64,000 nucleotides of DNA, taken from contig NZ_MTQM01000008.1 of assembly GCF_001984105.1 (NCBI RefSeq), positions 248,001-312,000 of the forward strand, in the 5' to 3' direction. A program made the translations under genes and the position numbers. Below the pieces are notes generated by a model. The model did no database searches, had not been told where the DNA came from, and was given only the letters and a program-made list of their open reading frames with translations. Positions 15,313 to 23,707 of the stretch are shown piece by piece; the first letter of the stretch is position 1; each line of letters starts with the position of its first letter. Source of the DNA: Microbacterium sp. CSI-V. GTDB lineage: Bacteria; Actinomycetota; Actinomycetes; Actinomycetales; Microbacteriaceae.

Positions 15313-16866
15313 CTACTCGCCGGCGGTGGCCGGCGCTGCCTGGGCGGCGGGGGCCGCGTCGCGCGGGGCGCCGTGCGGACGGATCACCGACGGACGCTGC
15401 ATGAACAGCACGGCGACCAGGCCCACCGCGATGACGATGATCGGCAGCAGCAGCGACTGGCCCATCGCCTGCGAGAAGCCGTCGACGACCTGCGGCGGCA
15501 GCGTCCCGGAACCGAAGCTCGCACCGGCATCCGCTGCCCCGGGCAGGTTCGCTTCGAGGCGGGCCTGCATGAAGGCCGCGATCGATGCCGATCCGATCAC
15601 CGACCCGACGGTGCGGGTGGTGTTGTAGATGCCCGCGCCGGCACCCGCCTGCCGAGGGGGGAGGTTCCGCGTCGCGGTCGTGGCGAGCGGACCCCACATG
15701 CCGGCGTTGCCGACGCCCATGAGAGCGGAGGGGATGAGGAACGCCCAGATCGGGGCGTTGTTCAGGATGAGCGCGGTGTACAGGCCCAGGGATCCGCCGA
15801 CCAGGAGGAGGCCCGGCACGAGGAGGAAGCGCGGGTCGGTGCGGTCGAGCAGCTTGCCGGCGAAGGGAGCGAGCACGCCCGACAGGATCGCGAGCGGGAT
15901 GAGCAGCAGCGCCGACTCCGTGGGCGTGAGACCGCGGGCGAGCTGCAGATAGAACATCTGAGGCAGCGCCATGCTCGTGACGGTGAAGCCGACGGCCGCG
16001 ATCGCGATGTTCGCGATCGAGAAGTTGCGATCGCGGAACAGGTCGAGCGGCACGAGCGGCTCGGTCGTGCTCCGGGCCTGCGTCCACACGAACAGGGCCA
16101 TGACGACGACACCGCCGGCGACCATGGCCCAGATCCAGGGCGCCCAGCTGAAGTGCTCCCCCTCCTGCAGGCCGAACACGATGAGGAACAGACCGATGGC
16201 GCTGAGGACGACACCGAGGATGTCGAACTTGTGGGCGGTGCGCGGGAGCTGAGGAACGAGGATCAGCGCGGCGATGAAGCCGATCACGCCGACGGGGATG
16301 TTGATGAAGAAGATCCATTCCCACCCGAGTCCGTCGACGAGCAGTCCGCCGGCGAGCGGGCCGACGAGGGTGGCGACGCCGGCCGTGGCGCCCCACAGGC
16401 CCATCGCCGCACCGCGGTTCTGCGGCGGGAAGGTGCGCGTGATGACGGCCATCGTCTGCGGGGTCATGAGCGCGGCGCCCAGACCCTGCACCGCGCGGGC
16501 GATGATGAGCACCTCGAGCGTCGGGGCCAGACCGCACGCGAGCGAGGCGAGGGTGAAGATCGCAAGGCCCGTGAGGTAGACGTTCTTCGGTCCGAAGCGG
16601 TCGCCGAGACGACCGGTGATCAGCAGGGGCACCGCGTAGGTGAGCAGGTAGGCGCTCGTGACCCACACGACGTTGTCGAGGTTGTTGGTGTTCGGGTCGA
16701 GGGCCGCCTTAATCGCGGGATTCGCGACCGAGACGATCGTGGTGTCGACCAGGATCATGAAGAACCCGATGACCAGCGCCCAGAGGGCCGGCCACGGGCT
16801 GCGCGCGGGTGTGCCGTGCGTCCCGGTTCGAGGGGATGCCGCGGAGGCGGCGCGGGAGTCGGTCAT
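15313..16866 (-). CDS. Drug/proton antiporter, MFS DHA2 family
   Basis: A 517-residue transporter with 14 predicted helices, typical of the EmrB/QacA branch. FFMILVDTTIVSVANPAIK in helix 1, WVTSAYLLTYAVPLL, LGDRFGPKNVYL (motif A) and IARAVQGLGAALMTPQTM are standard DHA2 signatures. Known role: export of lipophilic cations or antibiotics. The ATG has AAGGAGA at good spacing and overlaps the stop of the PadR gene by four bases, so pump and regulator are one operon controlled by the operator at 17508. Confidence 0.92.
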   Translation of the reverse strand: MTDSRAASAASPRTGTHGTPARSPWPALWALVIGFFMILVDTTIVSVANPAIKAALDPNTNNLDNVVWVTSAYLLTYAVPLLITGRLGDRFGPKNVYLTGLAIFTLASLACGLAPTLEVLIIARAVQGLGAALMTPQTMAVITRTFPPQNRGAAMGLWGATAGVATLVGPLAGGLLVDGLGWEWIFFINIPVGVIGFIAALILVPQLPRTAHKFDILGVVLSAIGLFLIVFGLQEGEHFSWAPWIWAMVAGGVVVMALFVWTQARSTTEPLVPLDLFRDRNFSIANIAIAAVGFTVTSMALPQMFYLQLARGLTPTESALLLIPLAILSGVLAPFAGKLLDRTDPRFLLVPGLLLVGGSLGLYTALILNNAPIWAFLIPSALMGVGNAGMWGPLATTATRNLPPRQAGAGAGIYNTTRTVGSVIGSASIAAFMQARLEANLPGAADAGASFGSGTLPPQVVDGFSQAMGQSLLLPIIVIAVGLVAVLFMQRPSVIRPHGAPRDAAPAAQAAPATAGE

Positions 16867-17483
16867 GCGAGGGTCTCCTTCGAGACGTGGAGTCGTTGGT
16901 GGTGAGAGGGAATGCCGTCGACACCCCAGGGCAGGGTGCCGGTGACCAGGCCGTGGCGCAGGGAGTCCTGCCAGGCGAGTTCGGCGTCGAGGAGGACGGC
17001 CTGCCGTTCGACCTCGACCATGAATTGATGCGGCACCGCGCGCTCGCGCGCACGGGAGAGCCCGTCGCGGTGCACTTCGCGCGAGGCGACGAGGAGCTCC
17101 CGCCGCCGGTCGAGGAGCGCGACGACATCGTCGCGATCGAGGTTGTGGGCTTCGGCGAGCGCGACGCGGAAGTCGCCGGGCCGATCGATCTGCGGGAGTT
17201 CCGCGCGCACCCACGAGTCGACGGCGTCGCGTCCGGCGTCGAGCAGCCGATAGGTGGTGCGCTCGGGGCGGTTGCCGTCGCGGTCGACGCCCACCTCGGC
17301 GATCAGCCCCTCCCGTTCGAGGCGCGCGATCGTGTGGTAGATCGTGCCCTTCTGGAGGGGGACGAGCCGGTCGTCGCGGCGGTCACGCAGGAGGCGCAGC
17401 AGCTCGTACGGGTGCATGTCGCCCTCGCGCAGCGTCGCGAGCAACATCACCGCGAGCGGTGTGAGGCGCGTGGTCTCTGGCAT
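16863..17483 (-). CDS. PadR-family regulator of the DHA2 pump
   Basis: A 206-residue PadR protein. The winged helix (LAVMLLATLREGDMHPYELL, KGTIYHTIARLEREGLI, RTTYRLLDAGR) spans residues about 10-90; the C-terminal helical part matches the Vir/AphA-like domain of longer PadR proteins (REVHRDGLSRARER, VEVERQAVLLDAEL). Start taken at the ATG at 17481-17483, because the longer reading runs into the promoter and the hairpin repeat. Translationally coupled to the pump, so the classical PadR arrangement of a substrate-induced efflux operon. Confidence 0.9.
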   Translation of the reverse strand: MPETTRLTPLAVMLLATLREGDMHPYELLRLLRDRRDDRLVPLQKGTIYHTIARLEREGLIAEVGVDRDGNRPERTTYRLLDAGRDAVDSWVRAELPQIDRPGDFRVALAEAHNLDRDDVVALLDRRRELLVASREVHRDGLSRARERAVPHQFMVEVERQAVLLDAELAWQDSLRHGLVTGTLPWGVDGIPSHHQRLHVSKETLA

Positions 17484-17507
17484 CCACTCTCCATGGTCCG
17501 TGTCGAC

Positions 17508-17525
17508 TAGTCCATGTGGACTATA
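17508..17525 (-). promoter_or_regulatory. -10 box and PadR-type operator of the PadR-pump operon
   Basis: TAGTCCA-TG-TGGACTA (17508-17523) is an inverted repeat with 7-bp arms, 25 bp upstream of the PadR start. The minus-strand TATAGT at 17520-17525 is a good -10 box that overlaps one arm, so a bound repressor would exclude RNA polymerase. Autoregulation by the PadR protein is the simplest reading. Confidence 0.68.
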
Positions 17526-17570
17526 TCGCACGGATGGCCGGCGGGGGCGCGCGCGACGGATGAACGTTCG

Positions 17571-17621
17571 GTGTCCAGGACACACGGATGCGCTCGCGGG
17601 TCGTCCGCGTGTCTTGGACAC
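17571..17621. repeat. Hairpin repeat, family A copy 2
   Basis: Arms 17571-17588 (GTGTCCAGGACACACGGA) and 17604-17621 (TCCGCGTGTCTTGGACAC) pair with two mismatches around a 15-base loop. Same design as the copies at 13348 and 39774. It stands between the end of the BCCT gene and the PadR promoter. Confidence 0.88.
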
Positions 17622-17700
17622 TCAAGGGGGAGCGGGGGGCGGAACGCTGGATGCCACGGCGCCGGGCGTCACCCGAGACCGGCGTCAGCGCACGGGGGCG

Positions 17701-19407
17701 TCAGCCGACGGGGGTGTCGTGCTCCGCGGCGCGGTGACGCCGCCAGCGAGCGGGGAGGCCGAAGATGCCGCGTTGGTTGGCCTCTTCGACCTCGAGGCCG
17801 TAGTGCTCGCCGATCTGCTCGCGCAGCCGAGCGCGGTCGGCCTTGTCGTACGCCTTGAGCTCGCGCCGGAAGGCGACCACGGTGGCCCAGCAGATCGCCA
17901 GGAGGACGACACTGAAGGGCAGGGCGATGCTGATTGCCGCCGCCTGCAGGGCCGTGAGCCCGCCCGCGAGGAGCAGGGCGAAGGCGATCACGGAGGTCGC
18001 GAGCGCGAAGAACACGCGCGTCCAGCGCGGGGGCTCCTCCTCGCCGCCCGTGGCGATCATGCTCATCACGAGGGCGCCGGAGTCGGCGGAGGTGATGAAG
18101 AAGATCCCGATGAGGAGCAGGAACCCGACGACGAGGAACACCGACCCGGGGACCGTCTCGAGCAACTGGAACAGCGCGGTGGACACGTCGACCGTGCCGT
18201 CCGGCCCGACGAACGACGCCGAATCGGTGAGTTGCGCGTAGATCGCCGAGCCACCGAGGACGGTGAACCACAGGATGCCGACGAGCGTGGGCACGAGGAT
18301 CACCCCGGTGACGAACTCGCGCACCGTCCGGCCGCGCGAGATACGCGCGATGAAGATGCCGACGAAGGGCGCCCACGAGATCCACCAGCCCCAGTAGAAG
18401 GCCGTCCACGCGCCCTGCCACGCCACGCCCGCGTCGCCGGAATAGGCGCTCACCGTGAACGACAGTCCGATGAAGTTCTGGATGTAGTTGCCCAGCGACT
18501 GCACGACATCGCGCAGGAGGAATTCGGTGGGCCCGACGAAGAGCAGGAACAGCATCAGCACCCCGGCCAGCACGAGGTTGATGTTCGACAGCCACTTCAT
18601 GCCGCGGCCCACGCCCGACAGCACCGAGAACAGGACGAATCCGGTGATGATGCCGATGAGGATCGCCTGGCTGACGATCGACGTCGGCACGACGTTCAAG
18701 AACTCGAGGCCGGCGCTGATCTGGATGACCCCGAGGCCGAGCGACGTCGCGACACCGAACAGCGTCCCCACGAGGGCGGCGACGTCGATGGCGTTGCCCC
18801 ACCCGCCCTGCACGAGCCGGGCGCCGAGGATCGGTTCGAGCGCCCACCGGATCGTGCGGGGGCGCTGGCGACGGTGGAAGGCGTAGGCCAGCGCGAGGCC
18901 GAGCACGACGTAGATCGACCATGCGTGCACCCCCCAGTGGAGGAACGTCTGCGACATCGCCTGTTGCGCGAGCTGCGTGGGCGTCCCCTCGACGCCGGGG
19001 CGGGGCGAGACGAAGTGGCTGAGCGGCTCGCTCACGCCGTAGAACACCAGACCGATGCCCATGCCCGCGGCGAACAGCAACGAGAACCACGACATCGTCG
19101 AGAATTCGGGCTCGTCGTCGTCCCGACCGAGCTTGATGCGGCCGAACCGGCTGAAGCCGACGACGAGCGCGAACACGACGAAGAACGCCGCGATGAGCAT
19201 GTAGTACCAGTTGAATGCCGAGACGATCGCCGTCTGCAGTGCGCTGAAGGCCGCCTCGGCGGAGGCCGGGAAGATCAGCGAGAAAGCGATGAACACCAGT
19301 GCGATGGCGGCGGCGGGCCAGAACACCCAGCCGCGCAGGGTGTGGCGGTGGGAGCTTCCGTCGGAGGGATCGATGGATGCCGCGGTGTCGGGGGTCGCCT
19401 CGGTCAT
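17701..19407 (-). CDS. BCCT-family betaine/choline/carnitine transporter
   Basis: A 568-residue carrier with 12 predicted helices. The BCCT signatures are clear: FAAGMGIGLVFYGVSEPLSH with the Gly-rich sodium/substrate stretch, and FYWGWWISWAPFVGIFIARI with the Trp box, then SRGRTVREF. The family takes up quaternary ammonium osmolytes with sodium or protons. A charged C-terminal tail (LKAYDKADRARLREQIGEHYG) could be the osmosensing part, as in BetP. Divergent from purC; nearby genes give no substrate clue. Confidence 0.93.
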   Translation of the reverse strand: MTEATPDTAASIDPSDGSSHRHTLRGWVFWPAAAIALVFIAFSLIFPASAEAAFSALQTAIVSAFNWYYMLIAAFFVVFALVVGFSRFGRIKLGRDDDEPEFSTMSWFSLLFAAGMGIGLVFYGVSEPLSHFVSPRPGVEGTPTQLAQQAMSQTFLHWGVHAWSIYVVLGLALAYAFHRRQRPRTIRWALEPILGARLVQGGWGNAIDVAALVGTLFGVATSLGLGVIQISAGLEFLNVVPTSIVSQAILIGIITGFVLFSVLSGVGRGMKWLSNINLVLAGVLMLFLLFVGPTEFLLRDVVQSLGNYIQNFIGLSFTVSAYSGDAGVAWQGAWTAFYWGWWISWAPFVGIFIARISRGRTVREFVTGVILVPTLVGILWFTVLGGSAIYAQLTDSASFVGPDGTVDVSTALFQLLETVPGSVFLVVGFLLLIGIFFITSADSGALVMSMIATGGEEEPPRWTRVFFALATSVIAFALLLAGGLTALQAAAISIALPFSVVLLAICWATVVAFRRELKAYDKADRARLREQIGEHYGLEVEEANQRGIFGLPARWRRHRAAEHDTPVG

Positions 19408-19515
19408 CCTTCAACGGTAGCGAGGTGTCCCCGCGGCGCAGGGGGGGCGGGCGCGCGCGGGCACGATGTGACAAAATCCGCGGCCTCGGGGCCGTCGTCG
19501 GTCGAGCCGACCCGC

Positions 19516-19530
19516 GATAATGAGCGGGTG
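19516..19530 (+). promoter_or_regulatory. Leaderless promoter of purC
   Basis: GATAAT (19516-19521) is six bases before the GTG start of purC, with no ribosome site. This supports the GTG at 19528 as the true start, although the reading frame is open far upstream on the antisense of the BCCT gene. Confidence 0.62.
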
Positions 19531-20457
19531 ATCCCCGCTTCCCCCCTCGCCCTCGACGGCTGGCGCCACGTCTACTCGGGCAAGGTCCGCGACCTGTACG
19601 TCCCCGCCGACACCGCCGAGGGAGCCTCGCCCGCGCACCTCCTCGTCGTGGCGAGCGACCGGGTGAGCGCCTTCGACCACGTGCTGAGCCCCGGCATCCC
19701 CGACAAGGGCGTGCTGCTGACGACGCTGAGCCTGTGGTGGTTCGACCGTCTCGCGGGCTCCGACGGGGGACGTGGCATCCCGAATCATCTCGCCGCCGAC
19801 CACGCGCTCGAGGGCGATGAGGCCGTCGAGCTGATCCCGGATGCCGTGCGCGGACGCGCCATGCTCGTCCGCTCGCTCGACATGCAGCCGATCGAGTGCG
19901 TCGTGCGCGGCTACCTGACCGGGTCGGGGTGGGCCGAGTACCAGGCGTCGCGCACGGTGTGCGGCATCCCGTTGCCCGAGGGGCTCACGGACGGCGACCG
20001 TCTCCCCGAACCGCTGTACACGCCCGCGTACAAGGCGCCGATGGGCGAGCACGACGAGAACATCACGTACGAGCGCTCCGTCGAGCTCGTCGGCGACGAC
20101 ACCGCCGCCGCGCTGCGCGACCTTTCGCTCGAGATCTACCGCCGCGCCGCCGCGATCGCCGAGGAGCGGGGGCTGATCCTCGCCGACACGAAGTTCGAGT
20201 TCGGATACGACGACGCCGGGGTGCTGACGCTCGCCGACGAGGTGCTGACCTCGGACTCGTCCCGGTACTGGGATGCCGAGGCTTGGCGCACCGGCACGAC
20301 CCCCACCGAGCGCATGGCGAGCTTCGACAAGCAGATCGTCCGCGACTGGCTCGCCGCGAACTGGGACAAGCAGGGCGAGCCGCCCGCGCTGCCCGACGAC
20401 ATCGTGACGCGCACCCGCGCCCGCTACGCCGAGCTGCTCGAGCAGCTGACGTCCTGA
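19528..20457 (+). CDS. purC: SAICAR synthase
   Basis: A 309-residue enzyme adding aspartate to CAIR in purine synthesis. HVYSGKVRDLYVP is the ATP-binding glycine loop at the N-terminus; VVASDRVSAFDHVLSPGIPDKG, VRGYLTGSGWAEY and ILADTKFEFG are family blocks. Length matches the Saccharomyces/actinobacterial form (about 300). Start chosen at the GTG behind a GATAAT box. Stands alone and is followed by a family B hairpin repeat. Confidence 0.96.
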   Translation: MIPASPLALDGWRHVYSGKVRDLYVPADTAEGASPAHLLVVASDRVSAFDHVLSPGIPDKGVLLTTLSLWWFDRLAGSDGGRGIPNHLAADHALEGDEAVELIPDAVRGRAMLVRSLDMQPIECVVRGYLTGSGWAEYQASRTVCGIPLPEGLTDGDRLPEPLYTPAYKAPMGEHDENITYERSVELVGDDTAAALRDLSLEIYRRAAAIAEERGLILADTKFEFGYDDAGVLTLADEVLTSDSSRYWDAEAWRTGTTPTERMASFDKQIVRDWLAANWDKQGEPPALPDDIVTRTRARYAELLEQLTS

Positions 20458-20492
20458 CGCCGCCGCCGGCGCGGCGTCGCACGACGTCGAGA

Positions 20493-20560
20493 ACACACGT
20501 TCGGGCCCAGCGCGTACGCTGCGGACGCACGGAGCATGTGCATTCGGCCGGAACGTGTGC
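20493..20560. repeat. Hairpin repeat, family B copy 1
   Basis: Arms 20493-20519 and 20534-20560 match at about 19 of 27 positions (left starts ACACACGTTCGGG, right ends GGAACGTGTGC), so this copy has decayed. The better-kept copy lies at 21992-22059 on the other side of the uracil/xanthine permease gene. The permease is thus flanked by two copies in the same orientation. Confidence 0.6.
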
Positions 20561-20599
20561 GCTCGGCATCCATCCCCCACCCCCATCGCGAGGAGAACC

Positions 20600-21937
20600 A
20601 TGTTCCAGTGGAAGCTGCACGGCAACGGGCGCACCGTCGAGGCCGGAGCGGTCGTCGCACCGGGTGAACGCCTGAACTGGGGCGCCACGGTCGCGATCGG
20701 GCTCCAGCACGTGATCGCGATGTTCGGGGCGACGTTCCTCGTCCCCGTGCTCACCGGCTTCCCGGTGTCGACGACGCTGCTGTTCTCGGGTCTCGGGACG
20801 CTGCTGTTCCTGCTCGTCACCCGAAACCGGCTCCCCAGCTACCTCGGTTCGTCGTTCGCGTTCATCGCGCCGGTGACCGCCGCCACCACGATCGGCGGAA
20901 CGGGGTCGGCTCTCGCGGGCATCGTCGCGGTCGGCATCCTGCTCGCGCTCATCGGGGTCGTCGTGCAGTTCGCCGGCCTCGGGTGGGTCGACAAGGTCAT
21001 GCCGCCGGTCGTCGCGGGGGCCATCGTCGCCCTCATCGGCTTCAACCTCGCCCCCGTCGCGTGGTCGAACTTCCAGCTGCAGCCGCTCCCCGGCACGATC
21101 ACGCTCGTCGCGGTGATCCTGTTCAGCGTCCTGTTCCGCGGGTTCCTCGGCCGCATCTCGATCTTCCTCGGCGTCATCGTCGGCTATGTCGCGACGGTGC
21201 TGATCCAACTCGGGACGGGTGAGACGCTCATCGACTTCGCGCCCGTCGAGGCCGCGCCGTGGATCGGCCTGCCGGAGTTCCACCTCGCCGATTTCACGAC
21301 GCCGCAGACCTGGTCGGTCATCGCGATGTTCCTCCCCGTCGTGCTGGTGCTGGTGGCCGAGAACGTCGGTCACGTGCGGGGTGTCGCCGCGATGACGGAT
21401 GCCACGGCCAACCGCTCCACCGGACGTGCGCTGATCGCCGACGGCGTCGCCACCACGCTGGCCGGAACATTCGGCGGGTCGGGCACCACGACGTACGGCG
21501 AGAACATCGGCGTCATGGCCGCCACCCGCGTGTACTCGACGGCGGTGTACTGGGTCGCCGGTCTCACGGCCATCGTGCTCAGCCTGTCACCGAAGGTCGG
21601 AGCGGTGTTCAACACCATCCCGCCGGGAGTGCTCGGCGGTGTCACGACCGCGCTGTACGGCCTCATCGGGATCATCGGCATCAAGATCTGGGTCGACAAC
21701 CGCGTCGACTTCTCGCGCCCCGTGAACCAGTACACCGGCGCCGTCGCGCTGGTGCTCGCGATCGCCGGGTTCACGATGCAGTGGGGCGACTTCCAGCTCG
21801 GCGCGATCGTGCTCGGCGCCGTCGCGGCCCTGGTGATCTACCACCTCGGCAACGCGATCGCCCGGGCCCGCAAGACGGGCGCCGACGACGGCGGTCCGAT
21901 CCCCGCGGTCGGCCCGCTGGGCGGCGACCCGTCCTGA
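20600..21937 (+). CDS. NCS2-family uracil/xanthine permease
   Basis: A 445-residue permease with 14 predicted segments of the UraA fold. Family landmarks: GLQHVIAMFGATFLVPVLTG in helix 1, SYLGSSFAFIAPV, the half-helix region GTTTYGENIGVMAATRV containing the conserved Glu-Asn, and FNTIPPGVLGG. Known role: proton-coupled uptake of uracil or xanthine. TTYGENIGV is typical of the uracil branch, so uracil is favoured. The ATG has GAGGAGA in front. Flanked by family B repeats on both sides. Confidence 0.92.
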   Translation: MFQWKLHGNGRTVEAGAVVAPGERLNWGATVAIGLQHVIAMFGATFLVPVLTGFPVSTTLLFSGLGTLLFLLVTRNRLPSYLGSSFAFIAPVTAATTIGGTGSALAGIVAVGILLALIGVVVQFAGLGWVDKVMPPVVAGAIVALIGFNLAPVAWSNFQLQPLPGTITLVAVILFSVLFRGFLGRISIFLGVIVGYVATVLIQLGTGETLIDFAPVEAAPWIGLPEFHLADFTTPQTWSVIAMFLPVVLVLVAENVGHVRGVAAMTDATANRSTGRALIADGVATTLAGTFGGSGTTTYGENIGVMAATRVYSTAVYWVAGLTAIVLSLSPKVGAVFNTIPPGVLGGVTTALYGLIGIIGIKIWVDNRVDFSRPVNQYTGAVALVLAIAGFTMQWGDFQLGAIVLGAVAALVIYHLGNAIARARKTGADDGGPIPAVGPLGGDPS

Positions 21938-21991
21938 CGCGCGAGCATCCGGCATCCGGCGCGTCCGCGCGTCCGCGCGCTGCCGCCGAAA

Positions 21992-22084
21992 GCACACGTT
22001 CGGGTCGAGCGCACACGCTCTGGACGGCCCGGGCATGTGCGCTCGGCCGGATCGTGTGCGCTCGGCCGGATCGTATGCGCTCGG
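21992..22084. repeat. Hairpin repeat, family B copy 2, with 19-bp tandem extension
   Basis: Arms 21992-22018 and 22033-22059 match at 23 of 27 positions; the left begins GCACACGTTCGGGTCGAGCG and the right ends CGGATCGTGTGC. After the right arm the unit GCTCGGCCGGATCGTGTGC is repeated once more (22060-22078, GCTCGGCCGGATCGTATGC) and a GCTCGG fragment follows. The shared CGAGCGCACACGC core links this family with family C. Confidence 0.75.
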
Positions 22085-22169
22085 CACAGCCCGGCGCGGC
22101 GGCGCGCGGCGCCGGGGAGCGACGGCGCGCGGACCGGGGCGCGCGGCCCAGGGCCTGCGCCACCGGGAG

Positions 22170-22250
22170 CCGTTTCACGTGAACTGGGCGACCGTACACG
22201 ACGTGACGCGGCCAGGAGCCGTGCGCTCGGCCGGATCACGTGAAATGGGC
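22170..22250. repeat. Hairpin repeat, family C copy 2 (CACGTG arms)
   Basis: Left arm with TTTCACGTGAACTGG (22172-22186) and right arm with GGATCACGTGAAATGG (22233-22248) are inverted copies around CGACCGTACACG. The left arm contains the perfect palindrome TTCACGTGAA. The design equals that of the copy at 5393-5470, including the GTGCGCTCGGCC stretch before the right CACGTG. Confidence 0.7.
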
Positions 22251-22324
22251 CACCGCGGCACCGCCGCCCCGCACCGATCACCCAGGCCGTCCCGGTAAAC
22301 TGGATGAGGCGTGTCGGGAAGTCT

Positions 22325-22348
22325 GGTCGACGAATGAGTCGATCGACC
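22325..22348 (+). promoter_or_regulatory. Possible structured leader of nhaA
   Basis: Between the likely -10 box (TAAACT, 22296-22301) and the nhaA ATG the leader holds GTGTCGGGAAGTCTGG, then a stem GGTCGA...TCGACC (22325-22348) with an inner CGA/TCG pair, then CCCCTGGAAGGG over the ribosome site. A short structured 5' leader before a sodium/proton antiporter could be an ion-responsive element. I cannot match it to a named riboswitch. Confidence 0.35.
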
Positions 22349-22363
22349 CCTGGAAGGGATGCC

Positions 22364-23695
22364 ATGACCGAGACCCACACGCGCGCGCCGAGCTGGCCGG
22401 GCTACCGCGAAGTCCACCGCGTCACGACCGTGCTGCGCCGCGAGTCGGTCGGGGGGATGCTGCTCGTCATCGCTGCGATCGCGGCGATCATCTGGGCCAA
22501 CTCCCCCGCCGCGGACGCGTACTTCGCGCTTCGCGACCTGCGCTTCGGGTACGAGCCGTGGCACCTCGAGCTGAGCGTCGGCGCGTGGGCGGCCGACGGG
22601 CTGCTGGCGATCTTCTTCTTCATGGTCGGGCTGGAGCTCAAGCGCGAGATCGTGGTGGGAAGCCTCCGGCGCTTCAGCACCGCGATCGTGCCGATCACCG
22701 CGGCCGCGGCCGGTGTCGCGGTTCCCGCGCTCATCTACGTCGCCGTCGTCGCGTCGCAGCCGAGCCTGCTCGCCGGCTGGGCGATCCCCGCCGCGACCGA
22801 CATCGCGTTCGCCGTCGCCGTGCTCGCGCTCGTCGGTTCGCATCTGCCCGGGCCGCTCCGCATCTTCCTTCTCACCCTCGCGGTGGTCGACGACCTCATC
22901 GCGATCGCGATCATCGCGCTGTTCTACACGAGCGACATCTCGCTCATCCCCCTCGCCGTCTTCGCGGTTCTGGTCGTGGTCTACGGCACGATCGCGCACC
23001 TCGGCCGCGCCTGGTTCGCCCGCAACGCGTGGGCGGCGTGGGTCGTGCTGCTGCCGATCGGTTTCGCGGCGTGGGCGTTCCTGCACGCGTCGGGCGTCCA
23101 CGCGACGATCGCGGGCGTCGCGCTGGCGTTCACGATCCCGGTGGCCGCGTCGAAGCGGAAGCCCGAGATCCGCGGCATGGATCTCGCCGAGCAGTTCGAG
23201 CACCGCTTCCGCCCCCTGTCCGCGGGCATCGCCGTGCCGATCTTCGCGTTCTTCGCGGCCGGCGTCGCGATCGGCGGCGGCGAGGGCCTGCTCCGCGCCA
23301 TCCAGGACCCCGTCACCATCGGCGTCGTCGCGGGTCTCGTGCTCGGAAAGCCCATCGGCATCCTGCTCGGGGTCCGTCTGCTCACGCTCGTGACGAAGGT
23401 GCGCCTCGACCCGGCGCTCAAGTGGATCGACCTCGCGGGAGTGGGCCTCCTCGCGGGGATCGGCTTCACCGTGTCGCTTCTGATCGCCGAGCTCAGTTTC
23501 CCCGCGGGTTCACCGCACACCGACGACGCGAAGATCGCGATCATGGTCGCGTCGCTGCTGGCATCCGTGCTGGCGGCCAGCGTGCTGCTCACCCGCAACC
23601 GCCGCTACAAGCAGCTCGCGGCGATGGAGGACGTGGATGCCGACGGCGACGACGTCCCCGATGTGTACCAGCAGCCGCTCCCCCGCGACAGCTGA
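22364..23695 (+). CDS. nhaA: Na+/H+ antiporter NhaA
   Basis: A 443-residue antiporter with the NhaA fold. LAVVDDLIAIAIIALFY carries the paired Asp (Asp163/164 in E. coli) that bind sodium; PAATDIAFAVAVLAL is helix IV with the Asp of the crossing chains; LLAGIGFTVSLLIAELSF is the last core helix. Known role: pH-regulated sodium and lithium export. The ATG at 22364 follows GGAAGGG. An acidic tail (DVDADGDDVPDVYQQ) follows the last helix. Ends 12 bases from the convergent lipoprotein gene. Confidence 0.95.
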   Translation: MTETHTRAPSWPGYREVHRVTTVLRRESVGGMLLVIAAIAAIIWANSPAADAYFALRDLRFGYEPWHLELSVGAWAADGLLAIFFFMVGLELKREIVVGSLRRFSTAIVPITAAAAGVAVPALIYVAVVASQPSLLAGWAIPAATDIAFAVAVLALVGSHLPGPLRIFLLTLAVVDDLIAIAIIALFYTSDISLIPLAVFAVLVVVYGTIAHLGRAWFARNAWAAWVVLLPIGFAAWAFLHASGVHATIAGVALAFTIPVAASKRKPEIRGMDLAEQFEHRFRPLSAGIAVPIFAFFAAGVAIGGGEGLLRAIQDPVTIGVVAGLVLGKPIGILLGVRLLTLVTKVRLDPALKWIDLAGVGLLAGIGFTVSLLIAELSFPAGSPHTDDAKIAIMVASLLASVLAASVLLTRNRRYKQLAAMEDVDADGDDVPDVYQQPLPRDS

Positions 23696-23707
23696 TCCCG
23701 GAGCGGG

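Larger units (their letters stand above)
21938..22324. other. Non-coding region with family B and C hairpins before nhaA
   Basis: About 390 bases with no credible gene. It contains a family B hairpin with an extra 19-bp tandem unit, a GC-rich stretch, a family C hairpin, and then the nhaA promoter: TAAACT at 22296-22301 is a possible -10 box. Short ORFs here follow the repeats and have no protein resemblance. Confidence 0.7.

Noticed and set aside
17344..19527. Very long open frame on the plus strand running into purC
   Set aside because: It is the antisense shadow of the BCCT gene; Arg/Glu/Asp-rich composition is typical of high-GC shadow frames and purC starts at the leaderless GTG at 19528.
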